A stretch of 64,000 nt of DNA from Liolophura sinensis (GCF_032854445.1 NC_088300.1:13829570-13893569), one strand, 5' to 3'. Shown: positions 12,708-27,052, numbered from the stretch's first letter. A program made the numbers and translations. Notes: generated by a model not told the origin, from the sequence alone.

Positions 12708-14312
12708 TGAACCCCTACATCCCATTCCGCAATACCTTAACTGGGGTATGCCATATACCTTAACTGTTTAAGAGTCTTGTATGAAGAGAAAATATATTTA
12801 TATATATACATTTGTTAAATACATTTAAGTTGACTAGCCTTGCTATGGACAGTATTTTCATGTATGTCAGTTAATGCCAGTTTGAGAGGTTTATAATAAT
12901 TTGCGTGACTGCGTTCCTTTTGAGAGTTCAATAAAGGTGAAATATAATACTATAAATGGATCACTCTTGAATTATTTAAGATGACCACGTTCCATACATG
13001 CACGGTTCATCACGTTGTTCCGACAACCGGAAGTCACAGCCGGAGACTGAGGTCACAGCCACACATAGCTGTCGCAGCCACATATAGCTGTCACAGCCAC
13101 ATATAGCTGTCACCAGTTACGTCCATAGAGCCATAAATGTCTCTTCTCTCCATTAGACTTCGTTCATTTTCAGTCTCTCAAGAAGGGCACCATACTAAGT
13201 AGTCATATTAATACTGCAGGCATGAATTAGATTGACATGTATCAGATTGTTTTGTAAACGTTTAGGATGTTTTGATAAATATATTTGTCATTTCGACGTA
13301 CTAAGAAATGATGTAGGTATTTAAACGAGTCCCGCGGCTATTAACCGCTGTCCATTATACGACATATGTGTGCATGGTTAGTCTGGCTTGCCTGTCAACC
13401 CTCATACATGGACGTGTTGTGACCTATATGTACGCATGTGTGAAGCACTGTAGTCACGCTTGGAGCACACGTTTCATCAAGCTTGTTGCAATCACAACTA
13501 ATGCAGCAGCTGTACCACTGCAAACTGCACAATCTGCAAAATCCAATTTTGTAAACGACTTCAGTGAAATAACACCATGTGCCTATAAGCGAACAGGCTA
13601 ATAAAGATTGGCGTTTTCAAGCACCAGACAACATCAAAATGCACGCGCTGTAATGGACTGGCCTGAGGACCGGTTCATTGTTACAGCATGTCGCTTCTGT
13701 ATTTCTGTTTGAAGAGTTACGTGGACGTCCCTGCAGGTGTAGATCGCAACGTTGTCAATGTCATAGTACAGTTAAAAATAGTTTTCAAAGTCAGAATTAC
13801 CACAACCATTTGTTTTGTATGAACAAAGCTATATATTCACATTATAGAGGCATTACTGTTTATTGTATTAAAAACCTTTTTAAAGTGTATAAAGAAAAAA
13901 TATTTTGCATTTTCAAATTTGCGAATTAGATTTTGAGAATTTTCTGAGCTCATGAGCTTATGCTTATGCTTGGAGAGCTTGATGTTAAACTATATTGGTT
14001 TTAAAGATATACTATGGTGCACTCTTAATAACAGAACACTATAGCGATATGTTGCCATGCACTCACAATGATTTTTGGAGGCCGTTGCACAGTGTGCACT
14101 ATATAAGCCCTATTTAAATTATTTATATTTAATTGTTGTCAAACATACCTATATACGCACAGGTATGTTTACTTTTAGTTTTTAGATACATTTTCCCCAT
14201 GTTGGCAAGACGAATTAAGCAGTCAAAGCTGTTCATTATTCGGTTATGTCGCGTTTATATATACATGCTAGGTATTTGTCAGTGATTTGATTTGTTTATT
14301 TGATTTATTTCT
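12707..14312. other. Intergenic, no gene recognised
   Basis: The only structure noted is a short 19-bp tandem repeat near 13.06 kb. Open frames at 13.37-13.93 kb show no domain or splice context. Confidence 0.5.
13056..13112. repeat. 19-bp tandem repeat, three copies
   Basis: Three near-identical copies of cagccacatatagctgtca. The first differs at two positions. Confidence 0.95.
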
Positions 14313-14426
14313 TTGATATATTTATTTGATTCATTTATTTAATTGCTGTTTAACGCCATATGCAAGATCACACGGTAAAGAGAGCGCCGTTGACCACTTT
14401 TTGTGCCCAAGTCCCCGAGAGCAATC
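14313..14426 (-). mobile_element. SINE 3' end, degenerate
   Basis: The tail-like text tttatttaattgctgtttaa and cgccatatgcaag resembles the 3' end of the dispersed SINEs on the minus strand, but the body is diverged. It abuts a family B tail on the same strand. Confidence 0.45.
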
Positions 14427-14600
14427 GGTGAGTGAGTGAGTGAGTGAGTGTTTAGGGTTTAACGTCGTACTTAACGATTTTTCAGTCATATAACGCCGAA
14501 ATAGTCCTTAGAGTGTATGTACGTGTAATGTGTCTCTTTGTTGTAGGGCGGATCTGAGAGCAATGGGAGCAGGAAAGTTTTCTTTCTTGTCTGTTCCGAG
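14427..14600 (-). mobile_element. SINE family B, 3' fragment
   Basis: The minus strand carries the family B 3' body (a ctgccacaagaagacac-like block, then a cgtcatatgactgaaaaat-like block, then acgacgttaaaccc). It ends in (CACT)n, seen as gagtgagtgagtgag on the plus strand. The tRNA head is missing. Confidence 0.7.
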
Positions 14601-14744
14601 AATGGACTAGCTTCCTTATAAGAACTTCGAACAAACCATATACTTTTTAATGAATACATTCAACTTGTAATGATTAGAATCATAACGCAAATGATCACGT
14701 GAGCTTGACCGAAACATAGTCATATTGTCATGCTCTCAGAAAAG

Positions 14745-14918
14745 TAGTCTGTTACATTTAACACAAAATCTGTTATCTGGGTGATGCTAGAATGTATTCT
14801 ATGATCGCAGCAGATTATTTTGTTGTAAATATGGTACACATGCACATTCAACAGAATACACTGTGGTATCACTCAAACAACAGACTTTCTGTTAAAATTA
14901 ACAGATGTTTTGTGGCCA
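14745..14918. mobile_element. Palindromic MITE-1, degenerate copy
   Basis: It has the family's inverted ends built from CTGTTAAATTTAACAG-like words and the internal words gtgatgctagaatgtattct and atcactcaaacaacagact in opposite orientations. The centre is shortened relative to the other copies. Confidence 0.65.
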
Positions 14919-15065
14919 AGATTCGATGAAACTGATTTCTTTTCATTAATAACACAGCTGTAACATATAAATGTCAGTCAAATATCTCAGAGGCCTTTTT
15001 CAATTTATTTCGCTTAAAACTAAAGGCGTGACCACCTATGAATCCAAATATGAAGATAGCATAAT

Positions 15066-15262
15066 TTATTGATTTATTTGATTGGTGTTTTACGCTGTAC
15101 TCAAAGATATACGACGGGGGTGAGCATTATGCAGTCCGTGGGAAACCCACGACCATCCGCACGTTGCTGGCAGACCTTCTCATGTACGATCGGAGAGGAA
15201 GCCAGCATGAGCTGGACTTGAACTCATCGCCATTGTATTAGTGAGAGACTCTTGGTGCAGTG
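15066..15262 (-). mobile_element. tRNA-headed SINE, family A, 5' truncated
   Basis: The minus-strand copy contains the box-B-like GAGTTCAAGTCCAGC, the body and the AAATAAAT tail. Part of the central body (the CCTCCCACC block) is deleted. Confidence 0.8.
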
Positions 15263-15996
15263 TATCGGGCTGGGATCCTATATAGAAAGTATAAATGTGT
15301 CCAAATATAAAGGGATAGCGAAAGTATCCTAATATGAAGACAGCATGAATGTGTGCAAATATAAGAAAGAACAAAACAGATCATCCAAATGGAATTCACA
15401 AAGAGAGCACAAACGTGTTGAGATACTAAGTCAGTAGGAATCATCCAAATGGACAGTTAGAGAGAGCATATACGAAATGAATTGTCCAGGTGGAAGGAAA
15501 GCATGATTTCAATGATAACAGGAAACATAATGAATGTACTAAATTTTCTTATACATTTACATATACAGTGTACCTTGTGCTTTGCGGGTATGTTAAATTG
15601 TCAGAGTGAATGTAAATAACGTATTCTAGAAAAGCCAGGGGTGTTCCCAAACTATAGGCAATGATATGTAAAGAGATATATTTTTACATATTGTGATAGG
15701 CGAAACCACCAGTAAACTGAAGATCAAATTCAAAACGATCATGAACTGGAGTACTGGTATCAATTTCGTATATAAAGAGATGCGTGGGTGAAATACGAAT
15801 ATTGTTCACCCTGCGATTTTGCGGACTATGCAGTTGTGCATATATATACAAGGTTACCCCGGAACGCTGAATTAAGCGGAATTAGATGCAGTAATATGTT
15901 AATAACATATATATAACATGCCCGATTTATAATGATCCCTCTTATATCAGAGAATTCGTGTCAACAGCAGCAGTCAACAGTTTCTTCTGTGCATGA

Positions 15997-16243
15997 ACTC
16001 CAAAAATTAATCTGTTAAACTTAACAGAAAATCTGTTGTCTTAGTGATGATTATAACACAACATTGATTCATATTTAAAATGATATCCTATTTATAGTCT
16101 AATAGAATGGTTATGTTGAATTAATAAAACATATATGCATGTGTTATATTTTACAGAATAATCTGCTCTAATAACAGATTACATCCTAGCATCACTCAGA
16201 TAACAGACTTTGTTAAATTTAACAGATTATTTTTTGGAGTGTG
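15997..16243. mobile_element. Palindromic MITE-1, full copy
   Basis: Inverted ends: actccaaaaattaatctgtt at the left, and aacagattattttttggagt at the right. Internal words gtcttagtgatg and catcactcagataacagac face each other. No coding capacity. Non-autonomous DNA element. Confidence 0.8.
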
Positions 16244-17280
16244 TAGATAAAGGTCAATGTAAGACATTTCATCAAAACTATGAGTACATAAAGTCACTCT
16301 AATTCCAATGAAGGTGGATACATTTCTGTGTTTTTGTTTGAAGCCAAAATACTTGAATTGAGTTTTGAACACATCAACTTTACACAACACTGTTTACAGT
16401 AGAGTTTATACACATAACACTATATAACTATTTCTATTTAACGTATATATTTGAGACACGTAAGCCTTGCTCTACAAATATACATAGAGCTGTGAATAGA
16501 GATAAAATATCAACACGTTCCCTTTTGCGACCACCACTGCCTAATAAACAAATATACAACTGCATGAATATGCAAGAGTTTGTGTAATCCATACTACGTG
16601 TAAAGTGTTTGGAATTAACTTCGTTTTTGTTTCATGGTACAGTTACATGATGATCTGCGCATGATATGCATGCTATGACATGCAAAATCTCTTATATGCC
16701 TGTCTCGTATATATACATTGTATATACAGTATATATACATACCTTGAGTGTTATATGATGGCGGAATTGCTATATAGCTCAAGGCACTATCACTTAATAT
16801 ATTTCGAAAGAAGTTTATCAGTTTCTTGGGAGACTGTCCAAAAGTATAATTTTTGTGTCTTATTACAATAATATAGTCCTGTAATCATTAGTGTACAAAA
16901 TGTCTAATAGTATATTGAAGATAACTAAACTTGTCTATGTATTGTACAACGTTGCTGAGTACCTGGTTTCCCTGTATGGACATTAAATATGACAAAACCG
17001 GTATCAGTTAATACACTATTTACACGATCTAATACTGGTTAGAAATTTAGCAGTTTACAAAATGCTGCTTTAAAATGCTGTAATCTGACACAACAGCTTA
17101 ACGCCGATTTGAAACGTTTAATGTTATAAATGCATGTTAATAAAGTTTCATATAGCGCAGTATATCATACTAAGATGTTGGCAATCATATTTTACAATTT
17201 ACAATTTCACAATTTAACACATTTTAACACTTAGGAAATGTTGACATTTTAATATTTGTGCACAGTTGGGCAACCTATGT
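16244..17280. other. Intergenic, nothing recognised
   Basis: AT-rich sequence with no supported gene or repeat. Confidence 0.5.
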
Positions 17281-17302
17281 CAATTACAAGGGTATACACA
17301 CA

Positions 17303-17607
<305 letters not shown>

Positions 17608-18196
17608 ACAATATAAAGCTTATTAATCGGTTTGCAGGATAACACAGCTGTGTGCAAGGCCTATTAGTACATAATCACTCTGCATGTTTTCCTGTTGCAT
17701 TATTTAAAACCCTTATTTACATAAAGTTCAAAAAAAGAGGACATTTGTTCCAATGCACACGAATGGCACATCACACATTCCACATTTACATTGAACTTGT
17801 TCAACCTTCCACCCTATTCAGTCTGTGATTTCCGCAGCCATTCCCGTCATATAACACTGTTGTACAAAAACAGTCAATTATAAAACGTTGGGAATCTGTA
17901 TTTCCTTCAGAACGAGATTAACTTTTCAGGTATTGCTGAGTACCAAAGAGAACAATGGGGTCCTGTGATCCCTTGTGGATATACTCACAGATTATGTGTA
18001 TAGTATTATGTATACAGAAGAACATGCAAATTTTACACGCAAGTATGTTTGTCATATACTACTTCAAAGCCCATTTTTCCCGAAGGATGACAGAATCACC
18101 CTGTATATGTGTATGACTTCGCTTGTGTAAAAAACGCACTGTTATATGTCCACATTTACCTGTATTTGGTTTGACTTATTTCGTTACTTTTCGTTA

Positions 18197-18299
<103 letters not shown>

Positions 18300-18645
18300 C
18301 TTATTTCGTGTCAGTTCCGGACTCCCAAAGATGAAGATTTGATTGAACCATACATACGTATTAAAATTATATAATGTGTAAAAAAAACAAAAACAAACCC
18401 AGATTGAATTTATTCGTGTATGTTTTCTATTGCTTTTGGTTCTTTTTTACTGTGTAAACTTTTACTGATAGTCGGTTCCTTTGTTCTTGTGGTTCTTGTT
18501 TGAATAACAGAGGCATGGTGCACGATGAGTAAAATATGTAAACAGATTTATAAATACGCAATTATGACCGAGTAAGTATAGGTATGCACATATAGATATA
18601 CATATTCTTTGGAAATTCTAAAATGGAATTTTATAAAGAAACATA

Positions 18646-18902
18646 CACTCAAAAAAATAATCTGTTAATTTTAACAGAAAGTTTGTTGTCGAAGTGATGC
18701 TATAGAATGTATTCTGTTATAACACAATAGTGTGTCGTATTCAACACTATATCCTGTTAGCCTATAATAAAATCCTTATGTTGGATTAGTAGATTGTGTG
18801 TGTTATATTTGACAGAATAATCTGCTGCAATAACAGAATGCATTGTAGTATCACCCAGATGACAGACTTTCTGTTAATTTTAAGAGATTACTTTTTTGAG
18901 AG
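18646..18902. mobile_element. Palindromic MITE-1, full copy
   Basis: Starts cactcaaaaaaataatctgt and ends with a matching ttttttgagag, with TA directly flanking both ends. This suits a Tc1/mariner-type TA target duplication. The central block (tagcctataataaaatcctt, then the aataatctgctgcaataaca word) is shared with the other copies. Confidence 0.85.
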
Positions 18903-21079
18903 TATTATGAAATATAATAATGATCTGTTTATTGTTTAAAGCCTGTACATGTACATGTAATACAGTGTCTTATTTTTTTATCAGCTTATAAAGGATTTTC
19001 AGCAAGGCTTGCAAGCGTTTCAAGCTCTCAAATGAAAACTATATAATATTATGTGACACCAACTGTATCTTTGGCAATGTCGCCACTCCCCCCCCCACCC
19101 CACCCGAACATCATAGAGTCAACACATTAAAGTAAAAATATAAACACCTTTTATTTTATTTTTTATGATAACAGACTCTTAAAACTAAACTGCTGTATTC
19201 AACACTTAATACAAGGCTTTTATAGGGATTAGGCCCAGCCGCAGATTTCTTTAACTGACCCAGCGTGTGCATACTTCAAGAATTTGCTTTAATATAGATT
19301 TATATAAGAAAGTAAAAGAAAATAAAGCAAAAAAAAAATGCATCTACAAAAAAAGGAAACCGAAAAAAAATACAAAAATCACCACAACATGAAGTTTTCA
19401 ACACGATTTATGAAAGCTTTTGAAATGATTTAGAATTCATTTCTATATATTGATATGTTGGAAAATCACATGTATGTAGAATCTATCAAGATGTTATATA
19501 TCTCTATTTATTTCTAATTCATCTTTTTTGTGTACTTTCGTGAATGTTTGTAATATGTTTCATATATAACATATATGCTCTTTGCAGAACTATATGTGTT
19601 ACATGCATGTTCTTTCGCGTGTAGGAAATACGCACACCCATGTAAGTTGTTACATCAGAAAACTAAACGTCTTATTTTTTTTTTAAAATTTGATCATGGT
19701 TTTAAACATAGGTTTAAACTCGAAAGGTACCAATAGACAACAATCAAATAACTGATAAAATTAAATTAAATAAATTTGAAAAGAATGGTCCTCTCTCCGA
19801 CTCTGTGTTTAGTTAGAAATACTGATGTAGATACGCTGTATCAAAAAGTGTTTTATTTATATTTCAGACTTAAGGACTGGCTGTGATCGGGAATACACTA
19901 CAGCTGTAATATTCATCTCATGACCAATCCTCCTGGCGTATAGCAGTATTGCCAGCGAGAACTGGATTCGAACTCTCCATTCGTTGATTACGGTCTCACG
20001 CAGTATCAGGTCTCGCAGGCCAATACTTAAAAGTAAAGTAGAAATACTGCAAGCAGCTGAAGCCCCATAAAAGAAAAGAATAATTTATACGGTATATAAC
20101 AGTAGTTATGAACTCAAATTCAGAAGTCCTATAAACGTTTTTTATTGGAAAAACGACATTAGACTTGGTTCTGTTTACTGTTGTGTTCGACGAATATGGT
20201 AAAAATGTAAAGGTTTCTTAAAAATAAACCCATGTCTGCAATACTGTAGAAGTAAACAGAAAATCAATAGGGAAACAGCTTTCATATTTCAACAGACCAG
20301 TTGATGAAGACATTCCGCTGTCTCTCGATCTGATATACATGTATATTAGCGCCATTATATTAGCCTATCCTTAACAGAGTTATCTTTCCGTGATTTTATA
20401 AGCGCACATATAATATGTAAGGTTATTTCTGAGATAAACATACAGAAGCTACAAAGCAGCGGACCCTCCAATCTCGTCCAGCCGGGGGCAATCTCTGTGT
20501 GAACAAGGGGACCAGGCTGTCTGCCCCTGGCGTGACATCTCCACCAATCAACTGGTCGGCTTGTTCAGACAGACGGGGCTATAGCCTGGGAAAAGGTTAC
20601 CGGTGCTGACCCGTTAGGAACTCCGCGAGACAAGTAGTGCATGACTTGAGAGCTTAATATACCTGGTCATTTTCTTTTTTCTAATACCTGTATATATATT
20701 TACAGCATGTTATAGCGCATGTAAGACGGGTGCTGGCCAGTGTAAGGCTATACATTATATGTAAGTGTATACTTGTTACACAGTTGTTAACAGTACATCT
20801 ATGTACAGCCCTTCCTGGAACTCAGTTCTGCTTGACTGGCCAGTCAACGGCGGGTACATTACCACACAGACATATGACATGTAGAATACCTTGCTGTTGT
20901 CAACTGTTGTTGCTACCGGTCTGTGCATATATAACACCTTTTTTGTAAGAATAACACAAACACACCTGAGTGTAGAATAGCACTTGCTCTTGTATTATGT
21001 CCCTTCTTGACGCTGTGTAGCGTTTGTTCAAGACGTTTGTGAAGTTAAGGATTTGAAGTCATACCCTTTATTTGACAGC
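18903..21079. other. Intergenic with a GC-rich block at about 20455-20640
   Basis: No gene recognised. The block at 20455-20640 is clearly richer in GC and non-repetitive compared with its AT-rich surroundings. A poorly preserved tRNA-like element lies at 19880-20035. Confidence 0.45.
19880..20035 (-). mobile_element. Possible tRNA-derived SINE remnant
   Basis: The minus strand has a near-perfect box B (GAGTTCGAATCCAG), but no good box A or recognisable tail. It could be an old SINE head or tRNA pseudogene. Confidence 0.3.
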
Positions 21080-21497
21080 ATATATTTTATATACCGGTAC
21101 AGTATATATTTTATATACCGGTACAGTACATATTTTATATACCGGTACAATATATATTTTATATACCGGTACAATATATATTTTATATACCGGTACAATA
21201 TATATTTTATATACTGGTACAATATATATTTTATATGCCGGTAGAGTATATATTTTATACACCTTTACAGTATATATTTTATATACCGGTACAGTCTATA
21301 TTTTATATACCGGTACAATATATATTTTATATACCGGTACAATATATATTTTATATACTGGTACAATATATATTTTATATGCCGGTACAGTATATATTTT
21401 ATACACCTTTACAGTATATATTTTATATACCGGTACAGTCTATATTTTATACACATCGTGTATTTAATGTATAGTACATATTTTATATACTTTGAGC
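21080..21497. repeat. 24-bp minisatellite with 144-bp higher-order unit
   Basis: About 17 copies of tatattttataccggtaca-type units (24 bp; core TACCGGTA is palindromic). Variant monomers occur in the order atactgg, atgccgg, acacctt, ataccggtacagtc and recur exactly 144 bp (six monomers) apart, for example at 21211 and 21355. The unit length is a multiple of three, so stop-free frames appear on both strands. They are not genes. Confidence 0.95.
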
Positions 21498-21834
21498 ATG
21501 TAGTGGTGCAGAATTCATTAGGGGCTATGGGTGTTATTGTGCTGCTTGTACAACTGTAACAAATATGACGCAGAAAAGAAAAGAAAAAAAAATGCCCGAC
21601 TGATTTCTATTTGTTCATTTGATTTGTGTTATATGCTGTGCCTAAGAACATTTGTCACATTTATGATGACTTCATTATTAAACGGCAGAATCTGGCGGAA
21701 AAACCCTTACGCTACAAGGTATCGAACCACCTCCAACCACTTGAAAGAAAACGTCAATTTATCTATTTTCAGTTGTGGAATTTTACTCGATCATGTAAAG
21801 CACAATGGACAAAAAGTTCTACGACACTTTTTGT

Positions 21835-24800
21835 CCACACTCTACAGTGCTCAAGTAGACACGGAATCATTAGACCAATCAACACACACCCCAAGTAGTC
21901 ACGGTATCATTCTGCCTGTCACCACACAGCCCAAGTAGTCACGGTATCATCCTACCCATAACCACACAGCCCAAGTAGGCACGGTATCGTTATGTCAATA
22001 CCACACACCCCAAGTAGTCAGGGTAACATTCCACCCATCACCACACACCCCAAGTAGTCACAGTATCATTCTACGCATCACACGCACCCCAGGTAGTCAC
22101 AGTATCATCCTACCCGTCACCACACAACCCAAGTAGTCACAGTATCATTCTACCCATCACCACACACCCCAAGTAGTCACGGTATCATTCTACGCATCAC
22201 ACGCACCCCAGGTAGTCACAGTATCATCCTACCCGTCACCACACAACCCAAGTAGTCACAGTATCATTCTACGCATCACCACACAACCCAAGTAGTCACG
22301 GTATCATTCTACCCATAACCACACAGCCCAAGTAGTCACGGTATCATTCTACCCATAACCACACAGCCCAAGTAGTCACAGTATCATTCTACCCATCACC
22401 ACACAGCCCAAGTAGTCACGGTATCATCCTACCCATAACCACACGCCCCAAGTAGTCACGGTATCATTCTGCCTGTCACCACACAGCCCAAGTAGTCACG
22501 GTATCATTCTACCCATAACCACACAGCCCAAGTAGTCACGGTATCATTCTACGCATCACACGCACTCCAGGTAGTCACAGTATCATCCTACCCGTCACCA
22601 CACAACCCAAGTAGTCACAGTATCATTCTACCCATCACCACACACCCCAAGTAGTCACGGTATCATTCTACCCATAACCACACAGCCCAAGTAGTCACGG
22701 TATCATTCTACCCATAACCACACAGCCCAAGTAGTCACGGTATCATTCTACCCACAACCACACACCCCAAGTAGGCACGGTATCATTCTACGCATCACAC
22801 GCACTCCAGGTAGTCACAGTATCATCCTACCCGTCACCACACAACCCAAGTAGTCACAGTATCATTCTACCCATCACCACACACCCCAAGTAGTCACAGT
22901 ATCATTCTACCCATCACCACACACCTCAGGTAGTCACGGTGTCATTCTACCCATAACCACACAGCCCAAGTAGTCACGGTATCATTCTACCCATAACCAC
23001 ACACCCCAAGTAGGCACGGTATCATTCTACGCATCACACGCACTCCAGGTAGTCACAGTATCATCCTACCCGTCACCACACAACCCAAGTAGTCACAGTA
23101 TCATTCTACCCATCACCACACACCCCAAGTAGTCACGGTATCATTCTACCCATCACCACACAGCCCAAGTAGTCACGGTATCATTCTACCCATAACCACA
23201 CAGCCCAAGTAGTCACGGTATCATTCTACCCATAACCACACACCCCAAGTAGGCACGGTATCATTCTACGCATCACACGCACTCCAGGTAGTCACAGTAT
23301 CATCCTACCCGTCACCACACAACCCAAGTAGTCACAGTATCATTCTACCCATCGCCACACAACCCAAGTAGTCACGGTATCATTCTACCCATAACCACAC
23401 AGCCCAAGTAGTCACGGTGTCATTCTACCCATAACCACACAGCCCAAGTAGTCACGGTATCATTCTACCCATCACCACACAACCCAAGTAGTCACAGTAT
23501 CATTCTACCCATAACCACACACCCCAAGTAGTCACGGTGTCATTCTACCCATAACCACACAGCCCAAGTAGTCACGGTATCATTCCACCCATCACCACAC
23601 ACCCCAAGTAGTCACGGTATCATTCCACCCATCACCACACAGCCCAAGTAGTCACGGTATCATCCTACCCGTCACCACACAGCCCAAGTAGTCACGGTAT
23701 CATCCTACCCGTCACCACACACCCCAAGTAGTCACGGTATCATTCTACCCATCACCACACAGCCCAAGTAGTCACGGTATCATTCTACCCATAACCACAC
23801 AGCCCAAGTAGTCACGGTATCATTCTACCCATAACCACACACCCCAAGTAGGCACGGTATCATTCTACGCATCACACGCACTCCAGGTAGTCACAGTATC
23901 ATCCTACCCGTCACCACACAACCCAAGTAGTCACAGTATCATTCTACCCATCGCCACACAACCCAAGTAGTCACGGTATCATTCTACCCATAACCACACA
24001 GCCCAAGTAGTCACGGTGTCATTCTACCCATAACCACACAGCCCAAGTAGTCACGGTATCATTCTACCCATCACCACACAACCCAAGTAGTCACAGTATC
24101 ATTCTACCCATCACCACACACCCCAAGTAGTCACGGTGTCATTCTACCCATAACCACACAGCCCAAGTAGTCACGGTATCATTCCACCCATCACCACACA
24201 CCCCAAGTAGTCACGGTATCATTCCACCCATCACCACACAGCCCAAGTAGTCACGGTATCATTCTACCCATAACCACACACCCCAAGTAGTCACAGTATC
24301 ATCCTACCCGTCACCACACACCCCAAGTAGTCACGGTATCATCCTACCCGTCACCACACACCCCAAGTAGTCACGGTATCATCCTACCCATTACACGCAC
24401 TCTAGGTAGTCACAGTATTATCCTACCCGTCACCACACACCCCAAGTAGTCACGGTATCATCCTACGCATCACACGCACCTCAGGTAGTCACGGTATCAT
24501 TCTACCCATAACCACATACCCCAAGTAGTCACGGTATCATTCTACCCATCACCACACAGCCCAAGTAGTCACGGTATCATTCTACCCATAACCACACACC
24601 CAAAGTAGTCACAGTATCATCCTACCCATCACCACACAGCCCAAGTAGTCACGGTATCATTCTACCCATAACCACACACCCCAAGTAGTCACGGTATCAT
24701 CTTACCCATCACCACACAACCCAAGTAGTCACGGTATCATTCTACCCATCACCACACACCCCAAGTAGTCACGGTATCATCCTATCCATCACCACACACC

Positions 24801-25115
24801 CCAAGTAGTCACGGTATCATTCCACCGACATCCACTTACCCATCGCCACACACCTGAACTAGTCACGGTATCCACTTTGTCCATTACCACACCATTCAAG
24901 TAGACACGGTGTCACTTTGCCTATTAACACACCATTCAAGTAGACACGGTGTCACTTTCCCCTACCACACCGTTGAAGTAGACACGGTGTCAAATTTGCC
25001 CATTACCACACAGTTCACGTAGACACGGTGTCACTTTGCCCATTACCACACCGTTGAAGTAGACACGGTGTCACTTTGCCCATTACCACACCATTCAAGT
25101 AGACACGGTGTCACT
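21835..25115. repeat. Large 40-bp minisatellite, about 82 copies
   Basis: The monomer runs caagtagtcacggtatcatt then ctacccataaccacacagcc. Some monomers are 39 bp and read ctacgcatcacacgcac. These marker monomers lie at 22071, 22190, 22549, 22788, 23027, 23266 and 23865, that is, 119, 359, 239, 239, 239 and 599 bases apart. They define a 239-bp higher-order unit and a 599-bp duplication. The right edge (about 24830-25115) is an older subfamily reading gtagacacggtgtcactttg. No coding potential. Confidence 0.97.
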
Positions 25116-25129
25116 TTACCACAGCCATA

Positions 25130-26225
25130 ATCACATATCATCATTGTTCACGTCACCAGACAGTCCTCGTCTTCAGTATTATCACTTTACCTATCGTCAC
25201 AAAAATCACAAAAAATCACGGTATCCACCTAACCAATCTGATTTTCAGGATAAATGTATATATAAGCTCAATACTGTATACATTAAACATAGATGTATAC
25301 TTGTATAGTGAAACAGATAAGTTTATGACCATTTTAAAAAAAGTTATGAACAGGAGGTGAGTTTTTTATTGCATTTCTGTACAGACATACGGTAGGCGTT
25401 CGGCCAGTGTAGACAGATTCGCTGGCTGTGTGTGCGGGAAAGAAAACGATTTGTATCAATACGGACAAGGCAAAAACTAATCTATACATCGTGCTGTCCT
25501 TTTTTCTCTTGAATACCTTGACTTGTTAGATGTAAGGAGAAAATCATCCCAAAATAGTGTCACTTGTTGTCTTATCTAAAACAACTTCACAATATCGTAA
25601 ACACAACCGATCGATAGCAATCATAAGTTTTCTTCCATTGATCTCATGTGGAAAGCGCTATTTATACATGCATATAGCCATTTTTTTCCTTTTTATCGTT
25701 TTTTCTTCTTGTCTTCACACTGTAAGCCGAATGCAACGAAAATGAATGGGCGAGAGTCACTTTTACGTGTGATTGCACAAGAGAAATTCTTTTCATGTAT
25801 ATTATATACATTGTAGAATATTGTATATCCTTGACACGGTGCTTTTCCGAAGGCCTTTTGTGACAAGCACGTGGCTAAAAGGTGGCTTATCTGACATAAA
25901 TTCGACATCTAATGTTACGTGCTCACTTGCTCTTATCATATTGCACGTTCTGTATATCAAAGATTTGTATATATTTTTTACAGTTACATAACTTGCCTAT
26001 AAGGCCAATCTATATGCAAGCATTATATCTTTAGAAACATTGCAACTTTCAACTTTTACTTGCAGTGCTAAATATTTCATTTTTTGTAAAATCCTGTTTG
26101 TCTCCACATATTCTGTGGAGGCAATTTCCGCTTATACATAAGAATATGTAAATCGGAAGACTGTGTGGTTCAAAGACACTAAAATTGCTCGTTATTTGAC
26201 GGCGATCATGCAGGTTTATGACTGG
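25130..26225. other. Intergenic, nothing recognised
   Basis: AT-rich single-copy sequence. No supported exon or element. Confidence 0.5.
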
Positions 26226-26515
26226 AAGAAACTGGCGGGGCTCAGATAGCCAGAGCTTTAACCACCGGAGCCAGTGGGGCTCATAGAGCCAGAGCTTTAA
26301 CCACAGGAACCAGCGGGGCGTAGAGATCCAGAACTTTAACCACCTGAGCCAGCCGGGCTCAGAGAGCCAGAGCTTTAACCACCTGAACCAGATGGGCTCA
26401 GAGAGCCAGAGCTTTAAACATCTGAGACAGCGGGTCGCACAGAGGCAGAGCTTTAACAACCTGAGCCAGCGGGTCGCACAGAGCCAGAGCTTTAACAAAC
26501 TGAGCCAGCGGATCT
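26226..26515. repeat. 39-bp minisatellite, about 7 copies
   Basis: The monomer is gagccagagctttaaccacc followed by a GC-rich ggagccagtggggctca-type half. The period is 13 codons, so the minus strand shows a stop-free repetitive frame (LKLWLSEPxWLRW-like). The frame is explained by the repeat and has no independent support as a gene. Confidence 0.93.
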
Positions 26516-27052
26516 ATCCTCTACAGTTTGTATGGACAATTGTTGATAACAAAGAGGCAGTATCTGCAGGTAGATACATCATTTGACTCACTTCTTTACA
26601 CAGATAGTTCATAGAAATATTGAGTCAGCAGGTCTATATCATCTTGACGGATGCTTTATTGTGATTGCCACATTACATCACAGAAGGGATCAATAATTTT
26701 ATCCTCTCTACCACAGCCTTGAGTCATTTTTACGTCATTAATATAGATGAAACTTTCTACTGATAGTAACGTAGATTTGCCTTGTATATTCGATGGGACA
26801 CGTATAGTTATACATTCTCAGCAACGAAAAAGTATCTGCTATATGGGGTATTTTTTATTTATGGATGCAATATCAACAAAGATTCAATAAAGGTGAACAA
26901 GTATCAATATAAACCAAAAAAATCTTTACACCATTTCACGCGCATGGCATTGGTATGTCATGAAAACAAATTTATGACAAGAAAATTCAGGCACAATATC
27001 ATGTGTAGGTGTAAAAGGTTGAGAGGACAAAGGACAGGTTTAAAAATAATGG

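Noticed and set aside
21053-21474. Open frames coding YILYTGT repeats on both strands
   Set aside because: The 24-bp minisatellite has a period divisible by three and no stop. Not evidence for a gene.
21835-25115. Possible CRISPR array (regular direct repeats)
   Set aside because: The repeats are contiguous 40-bp monomers with no unique spacers, in a eukaryotic genome.
26049-26498. 149-codon minus-strand frame rich in Trp and Leu
   Set aside because: Mostly the 39-bp minisatellite read in frame. No flanking exon support.
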